From: Gammaproteobacteria bacterium
Lineage (GTDB): Bacteria > Pseudomonadota > Gammaproteobacteria > Pseudomonadales > Cellvibrionaceae
NCBI GenBank assembly: GCA_004172865.1
Contig: SEBV01000012.1
Coordinates: 62,001-126,000, forward strand
Length of the DNA stretch: 64,000 nt
Direction of reading: 5' to 3'
Shown: positions 1-8,800 of the stretch, one piece after another
How the letters are laid out: each line of letters starts with the position of its first letter
Numbering within the stretch: the first letter of the stretch is position 1
Translations under genes and position numbers: made by a program
The notes under the pieces: generated by a model
The model's input: only the letters and a program-made list of their open reading frames with translations
Database searches by the model: none
Told to the model about the DNA's origin: nothing

Positions 1-1
1 C

Positions 2-385
2 TTCCAACAACTTTTGGATTTCCTAAAAGAGGCACAATTGGATCGCGTTGGTTGTTTCCAGTATTCGCCCGTTGAAGGCGCCAAGGCAAATGATCTGCCT
101 GATCATGTGCCGGACGATATCAAACAAGAACGCTACGATCGCTTTATGCAACTGCAACAAGAAATTTCTACCGAGCGTTTGAAATTAAAAGTAGGGCAGG
201 TTCTTCAAGTGTTAATTGATGAGGTCGATGATGAAGGTGCGATTGGCCGCAGCTTTGCAGATGCTCCAGAAATTGACGGCTGTGTTTATCTTAACGGTGA
301 AGAAAATGTTAAGCCCGGTGATATGGTCAACGTGCTCATCGAACACTCTGACGAATACGATTTATGGGGTGTCAAAGTAGCTTAA
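2..385 (+). CDS. rimO: Ribosomal protein S12 methylthiotransferase RimO, C-terminal part (5' truncated by window)
   Basis: The reading frame is open to the window edge and starts in mid-gene; the TTG used by the ORF track is internal. The visible 127 codons begin [27 protein letters not shown], which fits the end of the radical SAM domain of RimO, followed by the helical linker and a C-terminal TRAM RNA-binding domain of about 65 residues. RimO adds a methylthio group to an aspartate of ribosomal protein S12 in the cytosol using two 4Fe-4S clusters; the cluster cysteines lie upstream of the window. The family assignment rests on this C-terminal stretch alone, but the match is characteristic. 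Confidence 0.88.
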   Translation, partial: FQQLLDFLKEAQLDRVGCFQYSPVEGAKANDLPDHVPDDIKQERYDRFMQLQQEISTERLKLKVGQVLQVLIDEVDDEGAIGRSFADAPEIDGCVYLNGEENVKPGDMVNVLIEHSDEYDLWGVKVA

Positions 386-474
386 TGTAAGTAGCTTAAA
401 AGTATTTGAGTAAGCCGCTCATAACATCATTATGAGTGGCTCATGTTTTTACACGGGAGTAAATCAGGTTGCCT

Positions 475-2697
475 ATGTCCAGTGTCTCGTCTTTTCTGCT
501 TGCTCTATACCGCTCAACAATTCTGCGTATTGTTTTAATTTTCTCTATTTTAATTTGTGTTGCTTACTACCAATTCGCTTTGCCTTGGGTGAATCGAGCT
601 ATATCAGAAAATTATCTGCAGCAAACCGGGCATCAGCTCCAGCATGACAAAATTAATGTTCAATTATTAAAATGTAATGCAAGTATCGGCCACTTGAAAG
701 ATTCCGCTAATCTTTGGCAGGCAGAGTCAATCAAAATTAATCTTGCATGCTTACAATCTTTTCGTGAGCGCAGCCTTGTTATTAATGACATTAGCATCCA
801 GCAATTAAAAGCATCCGCAACTCAACTCGAAAATGGTTTGTGGAATTTTGATGATGTTTTAAAACACCAACAAGAATTAGCAAAAAAATCGCCGCCTAAA
901 AAGCCCGATGATAAAAGCACTCCCGTTATCATTAAAAAACTTACCATAATCAATTCTGATCTTCACTCAAGTTTAGTGGCCCTCGGCAGCCAACCCTTAG
1001 ATGCTGCGGCTTTGAATTTCACAATTTCAAATATTGATCTGCGCTCTAAAAATGCGTCGGGCTTCTCACTAAATGCAAAATTAAATAAATCGGCAGAGCT
1101 GGCAGTGGCGGGCAAATTAAATATCGCGTCGCTATCCGGCGAATTAAATATTGATGCAAAAAATATCCCCTTCGTATGGTTCAATACTTTGTTAGCACCT
1201 TACGTAACCCTTGAAGTATTGAACGGCGCATTTGAATTTCATAATCGTATTGATTTGGTTTCTGGCGCCCCTACCAAGATTTTAAGCAGCGGCAAGCTAA
1301 CAGATTTAAAACTGCGCCCAACTACGATGGAACAAGATGCCGTTAAATGGAAAAGCCTTGAGTGGGATAGCGCAGAAATCCTTTTGAATGAAAAATCGAT
1401 TCACGTGCCTTTAGTCACACTAAATGAATTGGACGGCCAATTTATTATCGACAAAAATCGTAAAACCAACGTACAGGCAATGATAGTCGATCAACCGGTT
1501 GTAAGTACTTCTGGCGCAACTCCAGCGACCAGTCCCGCCGAGACTAAGCCTTGGCAGTTTGCGGTTGATCGCATGGCAATTAATAACGCTGCCGTTGGTT
1601 TTTACGATCAATCCCTAACACCCTCTTTTACGGCAATTGTGCAAAAATTTACCGGCGAGATTGTACAAATATCTTCTGATGAAAATACTTTGGCTAGTAT
1701 TGATTTAGCGGGCAATGTTGATGGCTATGCGCCAGTAACCCTTAAAGGCAAGGCCAATATTTTTAGAAAGGTTCCAAAGCTGGATGCACTTTTCTCCTTT
1801 AAGCAAATGGATATGGGTGCGCTTTCACCTTATTCGGCAGAATATGCGGGCTGGAAAATTAATAAAGGTTTGCTCAGCGCCGATTTAAATTATCACTATG
1901 AAGATGGAAAAATTCTCGGCAAAAACCACGTAGTAATTGATCACCTTGAGTTCGGTGAAAAAGTTCGTGGCACGCGTGTTATCGACGTTCCTCTACGGCT
2001 GGGCTTGGCGTTGTTGACCGATCAGCACGGAATTGCCGTGCTAGATACCGAAATTTCAGGAACACCTGCGGACCCGCAATTTAAGCTGCGTGAAATTATT
2101 ATGCGGGCGCTGAGCAATACTCTTAAAAAGATTGTGATGTCACCATTTAAATTTATCAGTAATTTACTAAACTCAAAGGAAGACTTGGGTAAAGTGCGGT
2201 TTACCGCTGGTGAATCGCAACTTAATGATGTCGCGAAAAACAAAATCCAGTTACTAACCGAAGCATTAAAAAAGCGCCCACAAATGCGTTTGAGCGTTCA
2301 AGGCACTTATGATCAAACTAATGATCTAATCGCTTTGAGGGAAGAGCAGGTTAAAAGCGCCTTGCAAAAAAGTGGTTTAGCCGTGGAAGCATTGCAAGCT
2401 CACAATGAAGCATGGGCGAGCGCTGTAAATGCAAAATATAAGGCATCTGAATTGGTGAAAGCGTCTGAAAAAGTTGCATCGACTACCGATGAAAAATATC
2501 AGGCGTTAATTGCCGTGGAAATTGTAGATCCTGAACGTTTAACAAAGTTAGCTCACGAACGCGCCCAGGCAGTTAAGCAATATTTTATTTTGCAGTTAGG
2601 TGTATCCAGCGAAACGATTTTACTAAATTCTGAAACTCGCTGCGAAAAAGCTGAACAATGTGCTACCAGTGAAGCGGTTTTCACTTTAGAGGTGTAG
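475..2697 (+). CDS. DUF748 domain-containing (AsmA-like) envelope protein
   Basis: A protein of about 740 residues with one N-terminal membrane segment (about residues 10-32) and a long beta-rich periplasmic part of the DUF748/AsmA-like type. The last 180 residues (from about GKVRFTAGESQL) resemble a degenerate OmpA-like module followed by a helical tail ending in a Cys pair. AsmA-like proteins are large envelope proteins, several of which are linked to lipid transport between membranes; the role of this one is unknown. I prefer ATG 475 over the TTG at 469 given by the ORF track, because AGG lies six bases before it; an earlier GGAG would suit the TTG. The gene follows rimO with a gap of about 90 bases. 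Confidence 0.8.
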   Translation: MSSVSSFLLALYRSTILRIVLIFSILICVAYYQFALPWVNRAISENYLQQTGHQLQHDKINVQLLKCNASIGHLKDSANLWQAESIKINLACLQSFRERSLVINDISIQQLKASATQLENGLWNFDDVLKHQQELAKKSPPKKPDDKSTPVIIKKLTIINSDLHSSLVALGSQPLDAAALNFTISNIDLRSKNASGFSLNAKLNKSAELAVAGKLNIASLSGELNIDAKNIPFVWFNTLLAPYVTLEVLNGAFEFHNRIDLVSGAPTKILSSGKLTDLKLRPTTMEQDAVKWKSLEWDSAEILLNEKSIHVPLVTLNELDGQFIIDKNRKTNVQAMIVDQPVVSTSGATPATSPAETKPWQFAVDRMAINNAAVGFYDQSLTPSFTAIVQKFTGEIVQISSDENTLASIDLAGNVDGYAPVTLKGKANIFRKVPKLDALFSFKQMDMGALSPYSAEYAGWKINKGLLSADLNYHYEDGKILGKNHVVIDHLEFGEKVRGTRVIDVPLRLGLALLTDQHGIAVLDTEISGTPADPQFKLREIIMRALSNTLKKIVMSPFKFISNLLNSKEDLGKVRFTAGESQLNDVAKNKIQLLTEALKKRPQMRLSVQGTYDQTNDLIALREEQVKSALQKSGLAVEALQAHNEAWASAVNAKYKASELVKASEKVASTTDEKYQALIAVEIVDPERLTKLAHERAQAVKQYFILQLGVSSETILLNSETRCEKAEQCATSEAVFTLEV

Positions 2698-2731
2698 CAC
2701 TCAATTTATGTCGAATGATTTTGGAGGCAAT

Positions 2732-2989
2732 ATGGAAAGTGTACGTCATTTACCCGAACAAAATCGCTTCGTTATTGATTACGAAGGTTCGCAAGGGGTA
2801 TTGCAGTATGCCTTGTCTAAACAAGGTTCAAGCACTACAGTAATTGATTTTAATAGCACCTTCGTGCCCCCCAATTTTCGCGGCAAAGGCGCTGCCGAAA
2901 AATTGGTGCGCGCCGGTATAAAGTGGGCAAAAGAGCAGGGCTACGAGTTGCACGCCAGCTGCTGGTATGCCGCTAAATTTATTCGTTAA
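2732..2989 (+). CDS. Small GNAT-like N-acetyltransferase (COG2388/NATD1 type)
   Basis: A protein of about 85 residues that is nearly all one minimal GNAT fold. The acetyl-CoA pyrophosphate-binding segment reads VPPNFRGKGAAEKLV and is followed by the helix and strand GIKWAKEQGYELHASCWYA, which is the pattern of the short COG2388 family. The substrate of this family is not established. I chose ATG 2732 because GGAGG lies four bases upstream; the longer ORF begins at ATG 2708 without a good ribosome binding site. The gene lies 34 bases after the DUF748 gene and may be cotranscribed with it. Confidence 0.75.
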   Translation: MESVRHLPEQNRFVIDYEGSQGVLQYALSKQGSSTTVIDFNSTFVPPNFRGKGAAEKLVRAGIKWAKEQGYELHASCWYAAKFIR

Positions 2990-3011
2990 TTTAAGTCTAA
3001 AGGGATTTTTC

Positions 3012-3497
3012 ATGCAAAAAATTAAAACCAATGACGGTTTTACCTTGCTTGAACTGGTGGTTGTATTAGCCATTATGGCGATTCTTGCTACCATGGCAAT
3101 GCCGTCTCTTACGCCAAAATATACTCGCTCGCAAATTAATGAATCACTTGAGTTAATTAAGAACTTAAAAGAAAGTATTAATCTCTTTTATGTGGCGGAG
3201 AAAAAATTTCCTAGAAATAATCTTGAAGCTGGTATCCCAAAGCCCGAATTATTGATAGGAAATTATGTAGAGCGGATCGATTTTGTAACAGGCGCCTTTC
3301 ACATCACGTTTGGAAATAAAGCGACTGGCGTACTTAAAAATAAAGTGCTCTCTATTCGGCCAATAGTGGTCGTGGATTCTCCTGAAAGCCCAATCTCATG
3401 GGTATGTGGTAATTCAATCGTGCCGACAGGAATGGTCGCGGTTGGAGCCAATAGAACGGATATAGAGAGCCAGTATCTTCCAGTAGGTTGCAACTAG
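3012..3497 (+). CDS. Type IV prepilin-like / pseudopilin protein (orphan)
   Basis: About 161 residues with a class III signal peptide. A short basic leader ends in Gly and is followed by FTLLELVVVLAIMAILATMAMP, with the conserved Glu at position 5 of the mature form, so PilD-type prepilin peptidase should cut and methylate it. The C-terminal globular part has two cysteines (VCGNS and VGCN) that could form the usual disulfide loop. ATG 3012 has AAAGGG seven bases upstream; the ORF track start at 2967 overlaps the preceding gene and adds a non-pilin leader. No secretion or pilus assembly gene is nearby, so it is an orphan. It could be a minor pilin, a type II secretion pseudopilin or a competence pilin. 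Confidence 0.82.
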   Translation: MQKIKTNDGFTLLELVVVLAIMAILATMAMPSLTPKYTRSQINESLELIKNLKESINLFYVAEKKFPRNNLEAGIPKPELLIGNYVERIDFVTGAFHITFGNKATGVLKNKVLSIRPIVVVDSPESPISWVCGNSIVPTGMVAVGANRTDIESQYLPVGCN

Positions 3498-3719
3498 CCG
3501 GTTTTACGCTTCAATTATTCCATTGTCCCTCTCAGTGTTTTTATTTATTTGTAGGCATTGAAGTAAATCGCTGGAATGCCAACTGTTATTTCTCCGCTCA
3601 TCCTTAAAAATCTCCGCTCGGCATCTTTACTCCTGTTAATAAGTCTATTCAGCAAAAATAACCTTCAGTCGCTTTGGCGATGATAATTCTTTGTACGCAA
3701 ACAATTAGGAAGCTTGTTT
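3498..3719 (+). promoter_or_regulatory. Intergenic region with 20-bp-spaced 9-bp direct repeat upstream of the exbB-like gene
   Basis: This 222-base gap separates the prepilin gene from the ExbB-like gene. The nonamer TCTCCGCTC occurs exactly at 3591-3599 and again at 3611-3619. Starts 20 bases apart put the copies on the same DNA face about two helical turns apart, as expected for a dimeric regulator. No clear -35/-10 pair was identified. An operator role is inference only. Confidence 0.3.
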
Positions 3720-4457
3720 ATGCAGAAACTATTTTCAATGTTAACGCTCATTCTCTCGGCCAACGCTTATTCGGCTGACTTAAATATCGCTGCGCAAATT
3801 TCGGAGGGTGGCGTGGCCTTAGTAGTTATACTTCTTCTTTCAATCTTGCTGGTTTCCGTAAGCGCCGAAAGATTTGTGAATTTTCGTGCTAAAAATATTT
3901 TTCCAGATGAGCTGATCACAGAAACAAAAACTTTATGGACAGCGGGTGATTTTGAAAAAATCCATGAGCGATTAAATTCAGAAAATAGCACTTTAGCTCG
4001 CGTTCTTGATTTCGTGGTGCTTAACAGACGGCAATCCTACGAATTTGTAAACTCGGGTGCTGCCGAAATTGCCTCGCTGGAATTGCGCCAGCAGTCACAA
4101 AAAGCTTATGCGTTAGCAATAGTTGCAACAGTTGCTCCCATAGTTGGTTTGCTTGGTACAGTTATTGGCATGATTGAAGCCTTCCACGTCATTGCTTTCT
4201 CCCAAGGTATGGGAAATCCAGCTTTGCTCGCCGGTGGAATTTCAAAAGCACTTATTAATACCGCTGCGGGTTTGAGCGTTGCTTTACCCGCGTTAGGTCT
4301 ACATCATTTTTTTAAAAATCGCACTGTTCAATTTGGTTTAGCACTTGAGCAGACATTGAATCAGCTTATGAGAGAGTGGTTTCTGACAGCGCCAACTCGT
4401 GCAACACCTGCTTCGCATTCATCATTTAATATCAGTCAGGTAGCTTATGCGGATTAA
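3720..4457 (+). CDS. MotA/TolQ/ExbB proton channel family protein
   Basis: An inner membrane protein of 245 residues with the ExbB/TolQ plan: a cleavable-looking signal ([19 protein letters not shown]), a first membrane helix at about 28-50, a cytoplasmic loop, and two C-terminal helices. These contain the family motifs [21 protein letters not shown] and [21 protein letters not shown]. Such proteins form a pentamer around an ExbD/TolR dimer and use proton motive force to drive a periplasmic partner. ATG 3720 has AGGAAG seven bases upstream and is preferred to the TTG at 3714. The gene overlaps the ExbD gene by 11 bases, so the two should be translationally coupled. No TonB gene is present; see the protein at 4874. 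Confidence 0.88.
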   Translation: MQKLFSMLTLILSANAYSADLNIAAQISEGGVALVVILLLSILLVSVSAERFVNFRAKNIFPDELITETKTLWTAGDFEKIHERLNSENSTLARVLDFVVLNRRQSYEFVNSGAAEIASLELRQQSQKAYALAIVATVAPIVGLLGTVIGMIEAFHVIAFSQGMGNPALLAGGISKALINTAAGLSVALPALGLHHFFKNRTVQFGLALEQTLNQLMREWFLTAPTRATPASHSSFNISQVAYAD

Positions 4458-4872
4458 CGTGGGAGATGATGAACAACCTGAAATCGGTTTAATTGCGTTA
4501 ATCGATTGTATATTTTTCTTGCTCATGTTTTTCATGGTGGCAACTTCATTTAAACAGCAAGTATCAATGCAATCGCAAAGTCAGTTATCAGTAGTACTGC
4601 CGGAGGCCAGCGCCAGCTTAAATCAAGAAAGCTCTTCTGCAAAAATTATTAATATAGGGGTAGATAAAAAAGGAAGTTTATTTTTAAACGGAACATCGAT
4701 CACAGTAAAAAAATTGCAGGATTATTTGAGGGAAAGCGGTGCGGCTAGTAAGCAGACTCTAGTTGAAATTGAGGGGGATGAATCAGCTTCTTACAAAAAT
4801 ATTGTTAGCGTAATTGATATGTGTCAGTTTGAAGGATTAACCAATATAGCCTTAAACACCAGGACTAAATGA
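4447..4872 (+). CDS. ExbD/TolR family biopolymer transport protein
   Basis: A protein of 141 residues with a short cytoplasmic N-terminus ([20 protein letters not shown]), one membrane helix ([21 protein letters not shown]) and a periplasmic ExbD-type domain. The Asp in the helix (LIDCIFF) matches the proton-carrying Asp that is essential in ExbD/TolR. It should form the rotor or stator core with the ExbB-like protein encoded just upstream. The start overlaps the exbB-like gene by 11 bases, and the stop lies one base before the ATG of the next gene, so the three form one operon. Confidence 0.9.
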   Translation: MRINVGDDEQPEIGLIALIDCIFFLLMFFMVATSFKQQVSMQSQSQLSVVLPEASASLNQESSSAKIINIGVDKKGSLFLNGTSITVKKLQDYLRESGAASKQTLVEIEGDESASYKNIVSVIDMCQFEGLTNIALNTRTK

Positions 4873-4873
4873 A

Positions 4874-6184
4874 ATGGCGATTAACTTGCTCACTACATTA
4901 AGGCAGGAGTCTGTGCAATATGGGATAAAAAAATATCCCTATTTCTGGTTTTCTATTTTATTTCATGTTGTCATTATCTATGTATTAAGTAATATCGTTT
5001 TAAAGCCTATTGTTGATACCAGGATTCATCAAAAAATCAAAGTTTCACTGAATAATACCTATCGAATGAGTATGCAGGAAAATGTAAAAGATATGGCAAA
5101 TACCCAGCAGCAACTCATGGAGACGTTAAGTGAAGATACAAAAAAAAATATACCGCTTGAGCCAATAGAAGAGAAAACTATTTCAAATGAGAAAGTAACT
5201 GCTAACGAATTGTTAGAGTTAGCACGTAAGATTTCAGAAAATATTCGCAAGATTGAACGTGAGCTGCGAGCGCAAGATCTCGAACGTGCAGTAACCATGT
5301 CGCACAATGAGGCATTAAAAACAGTAATGTCTTTAGAGCTCGCCATCCCGGAATATAGAGCTAACAGAATGCCCGGTGAGGAAAAAGTTAGGTCGGTTGA
5401 GCACATGGAGGAGGTCGCAAAAAATTCTTTGCGTCAGAGAGAATCTGTTATGGATAAACGAGGTCTCGGAGATCCGATGTCTCGGAAGACCGAAAAAAAT
5501 GATATGGTTGATCCTATTACGCAAGAGAGCGATGGCGCTATTGTTAAAGGAGCTACCAATTCAAATAATAAACTTGCACCGCAGAATTTAATTCACAGTA
5601 AAAATGATTTTGTGGATTTATGGTTGGATCATATTCCTCCGGTAAATCGCGAAAGCCCTCAAAAGATTGCAGGTCGTATTATAAAAGATGGTGCTCCCCA
5701 TGCTGACCGAATTTTTATTAACAGTTGGTATATCGCTGGACCTTTTCCAATCTCAGACAAAAAATATCCGCCGGAGTACGCCATTGATTTGGATGCAATC
5801 TATTACGGTAAAGAAAATAAAATTGTAGGCTGGCAATATGTGAGTAATTCACGATATCCACTGACACCACCGCCAAGTGATAAGGCAGGAATATTTTTTG
5901 GTTATACAGAAGTAATTTTGGATCACGCGCAGGATCTTTGGGTATGGGTTGGAGCAGATGATTTTGTAAGTCTTCAGTTGAATGACAAAGTTATTTGGAA
6001 TAGCACCGTATTTAATAAGAAATTTAATACAATTGCATACGAAAAAAATAATCCTGAGAAAAATAACTGGAACTTAACGGAATACAAACGTTTGGTTCAT
6101 TTTAATGCGGGGCGCAACACTTTCAAGTTTAAACTCACCAATTCAGACAGTACATCTTTCTTTTCACTAGTGCTCACAAAGTAA
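4874..6184 (+). CDS. ExbBD-linked membrane-anchored periplasmic protein with C-terminal jelly-roll-like domain
   Basis: 436 residues. Visible parts are a short cytoplasmic N-terminus, one membrane anchor (about 22-44, YFWFSILFHVVIIYVLSNIVL), a long charged helical or coiled-coil region (about 55-200), a linker, and a beta-rich C-terminal domain from about 275. That domain has WYIAGPF, LWVWVGADDFVSLQLNDKVIW and FNAGRNTFKFKL, a pattern seen in PA14/NPCBM-like jelly-roll modules of glycan-active proteins. The topology mimics TonB or TolA, but there is no proline-rich spacer and no TonB C-terminal YP region. Being last in the exbB-exbD operon, it is probably the energised effector. I do not recognise a named family; the binding function is inference. 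Confidence 0.7.
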   Translation: MAINLLTTLRQESVQYGIKKYPYFWFSILFHVVIIYVLSNIVLKPIVDTRIHQKIKVSLNNTYRMSMQENVKDMANTQQQLMETLSEDTKKNIPLEPIEEKTISNEKVTANELLELARKISENIRKIERELRAQDLERAVTMSHNEALKTVMSLELAIPEYRANRMPGEEKVRSVEHMEEVAKNSLRQRESVMDKRGLGDPMSRKTEKNDMVDPITQESDGAIVKGATNSNNKLAPQNLIHSKNDFVDLWLDHIPPVNRESPQKIAGRIIKDGAPHADRIFINSWYIAGPFPISDKKYPPEYAIDLDAIYYGKENKIVGWQYVSNSRYPLTPPPSDKAGIFFGYTEVILDHAQDLWVWVGADDFVSLQLNDKVIWNSTVFNKKFNTIAYEKNNPEKNNWNLTEYKRLVHFNAGRNTFKFKLTNSDSTSFFSLVLTK

Positions 6185-6313
6185 AGCGCATGTGTGTTGC
6201 TTTCTTGCAAACAACTTGGCGATAGGATGTCGCATCAGGTTGTTCGCAAGTTTTTATTCTTTATACGTTAGTTCAAATAAAATGCTTATTGTGTTCTCCT
6301 ATGATTTACGAGT

Positions 6314-7351
6314 TTATGCCCAGCCGGTTAAAACAATTTTCCCAATAGTGCTTCCGGTTTCTATCTCGGCATGAGCTTTACGTAAATTTTCTGCATTGAT
6401 CGGCGTAAGCGTCTTACTCAGGCTGGTTTTTATTTTTTTCGCATCCACCAAATCAGCAATATAATTGAGTATGTTGTGTTGTTCGATCATATCGTGAGTT
6501 TTATACATGGAGCGTGTAAACATAAATTCCCATACAAAGTTGGCAGATTTTGATTTTAACGAATTGAGATCTATGGCAGCTTCAGGTTCTACAATTGAAC
6601 AGATGCTGCCTTGGGGGGCAATCAATTCGCTCATCGCTGGCCAGTGGCGCGCGGTGGTATTTAAACAAAAAATATAATCAACAAACTGAATCCCCTGATC
6701 GCGAATTTCTTTTACAAAATCTTGTTTGTGATTCACAACAATATCTGCCCCTAAAGAGCGACACCATTCAATCGATTCATCGCGCGATGCTGTGGCAATA
6801 ATCTTCAATCCGGCTATTTGTTTCGCGAGTTGAATTGCAATTGAACCCACACCTCCGGCACCCCCAATAATGAGTAACGTTTTACCGGCAGATTTTTCAT
6901 CGTTAATTGCCAACCTTTCAAATAAACCTTCCGCTGCGGTGATTCCCGTTAAGGGCAGGGCGGCCGCTTCTGCGTTAGTCAAACTTTTTGGTTTGCGGCC
7001 CACAATGCGTTCATCAATTAATTGAAACTCGCTGTTGCTACCGGGGCGGGTGATATCGCCTGCGTAATAAACTTCATCGCCTAGCGTAAATAATTCGACG
7101 TCATCTCCTACGGCCATGACTGTACCAACTGCATCCCAACCTAATACACGGTAATTTTCTTCAACCTTGGTTTTAGGTGCGCGCACCTTAGTATCGACAG
7201 GATTAACTGATATCGCCTGAATTTGGATCAGCAGATCGCGACCTTGGGCGATCGGTTTTGGCAGATTAATGTCGAGCAGTGAGTGATCATCACTGATCGG
7301 CAGGTAAGCTTTAAGGCCTACAGCTTTCATGGTGGTTGTTGACTGGCTCAT
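6314..7351 (-). CDS. Zinc-type alcohol dehydrogenase-like / quinone oxidoreductase family protein (MDR superfamily)
   Basis: 345 residues of the medium-chain dehydrogenase/reductase superfamily: an N-terminal GroES-like domain (about 1-125) and a Rossmann domain with the NAD(P)H motif IIGGAGGVGSIAIQLAK. The structural-zinc cysteine cluster is absent, and the sequence fits the adh_fam_1 (TIGR02817) quinone reductase-like group, which reduces quinones or enones with NADPH. ATG 7351 is supported by AGGAG six bases upstream. It is divergently transcribed from a LysR regulator across 110 bases, a common arrangement in which the regulator controls its neighbour. The physiological substrate is not readable from the sequence. 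Confidence 0.85.
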   Translation of the reverse strand: MSQSTTTMKAVGLKAYLPISDDHSLLDINLPKPIAQGRDLLIQIQAISVNPVDTKVRAPKTKVEENYRVLGWDAVGTVMAVGDDVELFTLGDEVYYAGDITRPGSNSEFQLIDERIVGRKPKSLTNAEAAALPLTGITAAEGLFERLAINDEKSAGKTLLIIGGAGGVGSIAIQLAKQIAGLKIIATASRDESIEWCRSLGADIVVNHKQDFVKEIRDQGIQFVDYIFCLNTTARHWPAMSELIAPQGSICSIVEPEAAIDLNSLKSKSANFVWEFMFTRSMYKTHDMIEQHNILNYIADLVDAKKIKTSLSKTLTPINAENLRKAHAEIETGSTIGKIVLTGWA

Positions 7352-7461
7352 AGGTTCTCCTGATTGATGATTAGTCAGCGCAGATTACAGTTGATTTATA
7401 TTTTTGATAATATCCTTAAAAATTGAATAACTATTAAAATTTATTTGATAAAGGTTTACTC
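7352..7461. promoter_or_regulatory. Divergent adh / LysR promoter region
   Basis: This 110-base AT-rich gap lies between the start codons of the divergent dehydrogenase and LysR genes. It contains several T-N11-A type candidates in the stretch TTTATATTTTTGATAATATCC to AATTGAATAACTATTAAAATT, where LysR-type regulators usually bind. The exact operator cannot be fixed by eye. Confidence 0.4.
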
Positions 7462-8358
7462 ATGGCAAGAGCTTATTCTCTTCAAGACCTCGAATTACTG
7501 ATCCAAGTTGCAGAACGTGGAAATATGAGCGAAGTGGCTCGCCAACTCAACATGACAACTGCTGCTGTTTCGGCTGCCATAAAACGCCTTGAAGCAGCTT
7601 TGGTTGTTAGTTTATTCGAACGCACTACACGCAGTCTCCGCCTGAGTGCCGCGGGTGAAGCGTTTATTCCGCATCTACAGCAAGTATTAGGCGCTCTCGA
7701 TGTCGCAGAAAACGAATTGCGAAATTTGCAGACGCTGGTTGCCGGAGAAATTCGTATTGGGCTGCCATCGGACTTGGGGCGTAATCGCTTGAGCGGCATT
7801 TTGGACGAGTTTTTAGAGTTGTATTCGCAGGTGAAGTTCATCGTCCATGTCTCTGATCATATTCAGGATTTGTATCGCGATGAATTGGATATCGTCATCC
7901 GTTATGGCGACCCAAAGGACTCCAGTCTGATTGCCGCCAAGCTCTGCGACAACCGACGGGTTTTGGTTGCTTCAGGCCAATATGTGTCTAACCATAAACC
8001 ACTCCAAATGCTTACAGATCTATCTGAACATAACTGTTTGATGTTTTATCGCAATGATCGACCTTACAGTAAATGGGAATTTGAGCAGAATGGCCTGCCA
8101 ATTACGGTCAATGTTGTGGGCGATAGATCGGCGAATGATGGCGACCTAGTGAAGCGTTGGGCCATTGCAGGGAAGGGAATTGCTTATAAATCGAGGTTGG
8201 ATGTAGAACGGGAACTTGAATCAGGTGCGCTGATTGAATTACTGCCGGAGCAGTATATTGGGGCGTCGACACCAGTTTATTTGATTTACAAAGAGCGAAA
8301 ATACCAGCCTTACCGTTTAACGGCTTTGATTGCGTATTTGAAGGAAAAACTTATATAG
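7462..8358 (+). CDS. LysR family transcriptional regulator
   Basis: 298 residues: an N-terminal winged helix-turn-helix (about 1-62; NMSEVARQLNMTTAAVSAAIKRLEAAL) and a C-terminal LysR substrate-binding domain (about 90-295; DELDIVIRYGDPKDSSLIAAKL). It reads like the CrgA/AaeR-like subgroup that often controls oxidoreductase genes. ATG 7462 has AAAGG seven bases upstream. It is divergent from the dehydrogenase at 6314-7351, which is its most likely target. Confidence 0.92.
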   Translation: MARAYSLQDLELLIQVAERGNMSEVARQLNMTTAAVSAAIKRLEAALVVSLFERTTRSLRLSAAGEAFIPHLQQVLGALDVAENELRNLQTLVAGEIRIGLPSDLGRNRLSGILDEFLELYSQVKFIVHVSDHIQDLYRDELDIVIRYGDPKDSSLIAAKLCDNRRVLVASGQYVSNHKPLQMLTDLSEHNCLMFYRNDRPYSKWEFEQNGLPITVNVVGDRSANDGDLVKRWAIAGKGIAYKSRLDVERELESGALIELLPEQYIGASTPVYLIYKERKYQPYRLTALIAYLKEKLI

Positions 8359-8384
8359 AGGGCAGAATGATTGCGATTGAAGAC

Positions 8385-8419
8385 TTACCGGTGCGCACTA
8401 AAGAAGTGGGCACCGGTAA
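8385..8419. repeat. Long inverted repeat between convergent lysR-type gene and ppnP, without T-tract
   Basis: TTACCGGTGC at 8385-8394 is exactly complementary to GCACCGGTAA at 8410-8419. Inside, after one mismatch, CACT pairs with AGTG around a five-base loop. The hairpin of about 15 pairs sits between two converging genes. Neither strand shows the run of T expected of an intrinsic terminator, so it may be an mRNA 3' end stabiliser, a factor-dependent end or a protein site. Confidence 0.6.
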
Positions 8420-8424
8420 CGGCA

Positions 8425-8706
8425 TTATTCGTATTTGCAAAGGTAAGATGTTTCTACATTAGCAGTTACTTTGAAGCGTTGATTGGCTTCAACGATAAAC
8501 GTTTGGCCTTCTTTGAAAGTTTCAGCTGTTTCACTGCCTGGCAATACAACAGTCAAGCTACCGCTTACAACGGTCATGTATTCTTTTTGGCTGGTACCAA
8601 ACTCGTAGTCACCCGTAGCCATAACGCCGATAGTGGCAGGCAAAGTTTCGGTTTGGAAGGCGATAGATTTAACGGCGCCGTTGAAGTATTCGTTTACTTT
8701 AAACAT
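8425..8706 (-). CDS. ppnP: Pyrimidine/purine nucleoside phosphorylase PpnP (DUF1255)
   Basis: 93 residues covering the complete small cupin of the YaiE/PpnP family: [17 protein letters not shown] at the start, [23 protein letters not shown] in the middle and [11 protein letters not shown] near the end. The E. coli protein is about 94 residues and cleaves several nucleosides with phosphate to give the free base and ribose 1-phosphate. The ORF track start (8820) adds 38 residues that do not belong to the family and overlap the tRNA-Asn terminator; ATG 8706 is preceded by GGAG. Confidence 0.92.
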   Translation of the reverse strand: MFKVNEYFNGAVKSIAFQTETLPATIGVMATGDYEFGTSQKEYMTVVSGSLTVVLPGSETAETFKEGQTFIVEANQRFKVTANVETSYLCKYE

Positions 8707-8800
8707 GGAGGATCTCCGCCAAAGGGTTATGGGCTTGGCTAATACAAACAGGCCAATGACTTTAGAGCTACAACCGTAGAGTTGTAAAACTTGCACACAT

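Noticed and set aside
7482-7841. 119-residue minus-strand ORF opposite the LysR gene
   Set aside because: Shadow of the DNA-binding domain frame; Arg/Ser-rich with no domain.
8371-8742. 123-residue plus-strand ORF opposite ppnP
   Set aside because: It is antisense to the clear ppnP gene and covers the long hairpin; no family features.
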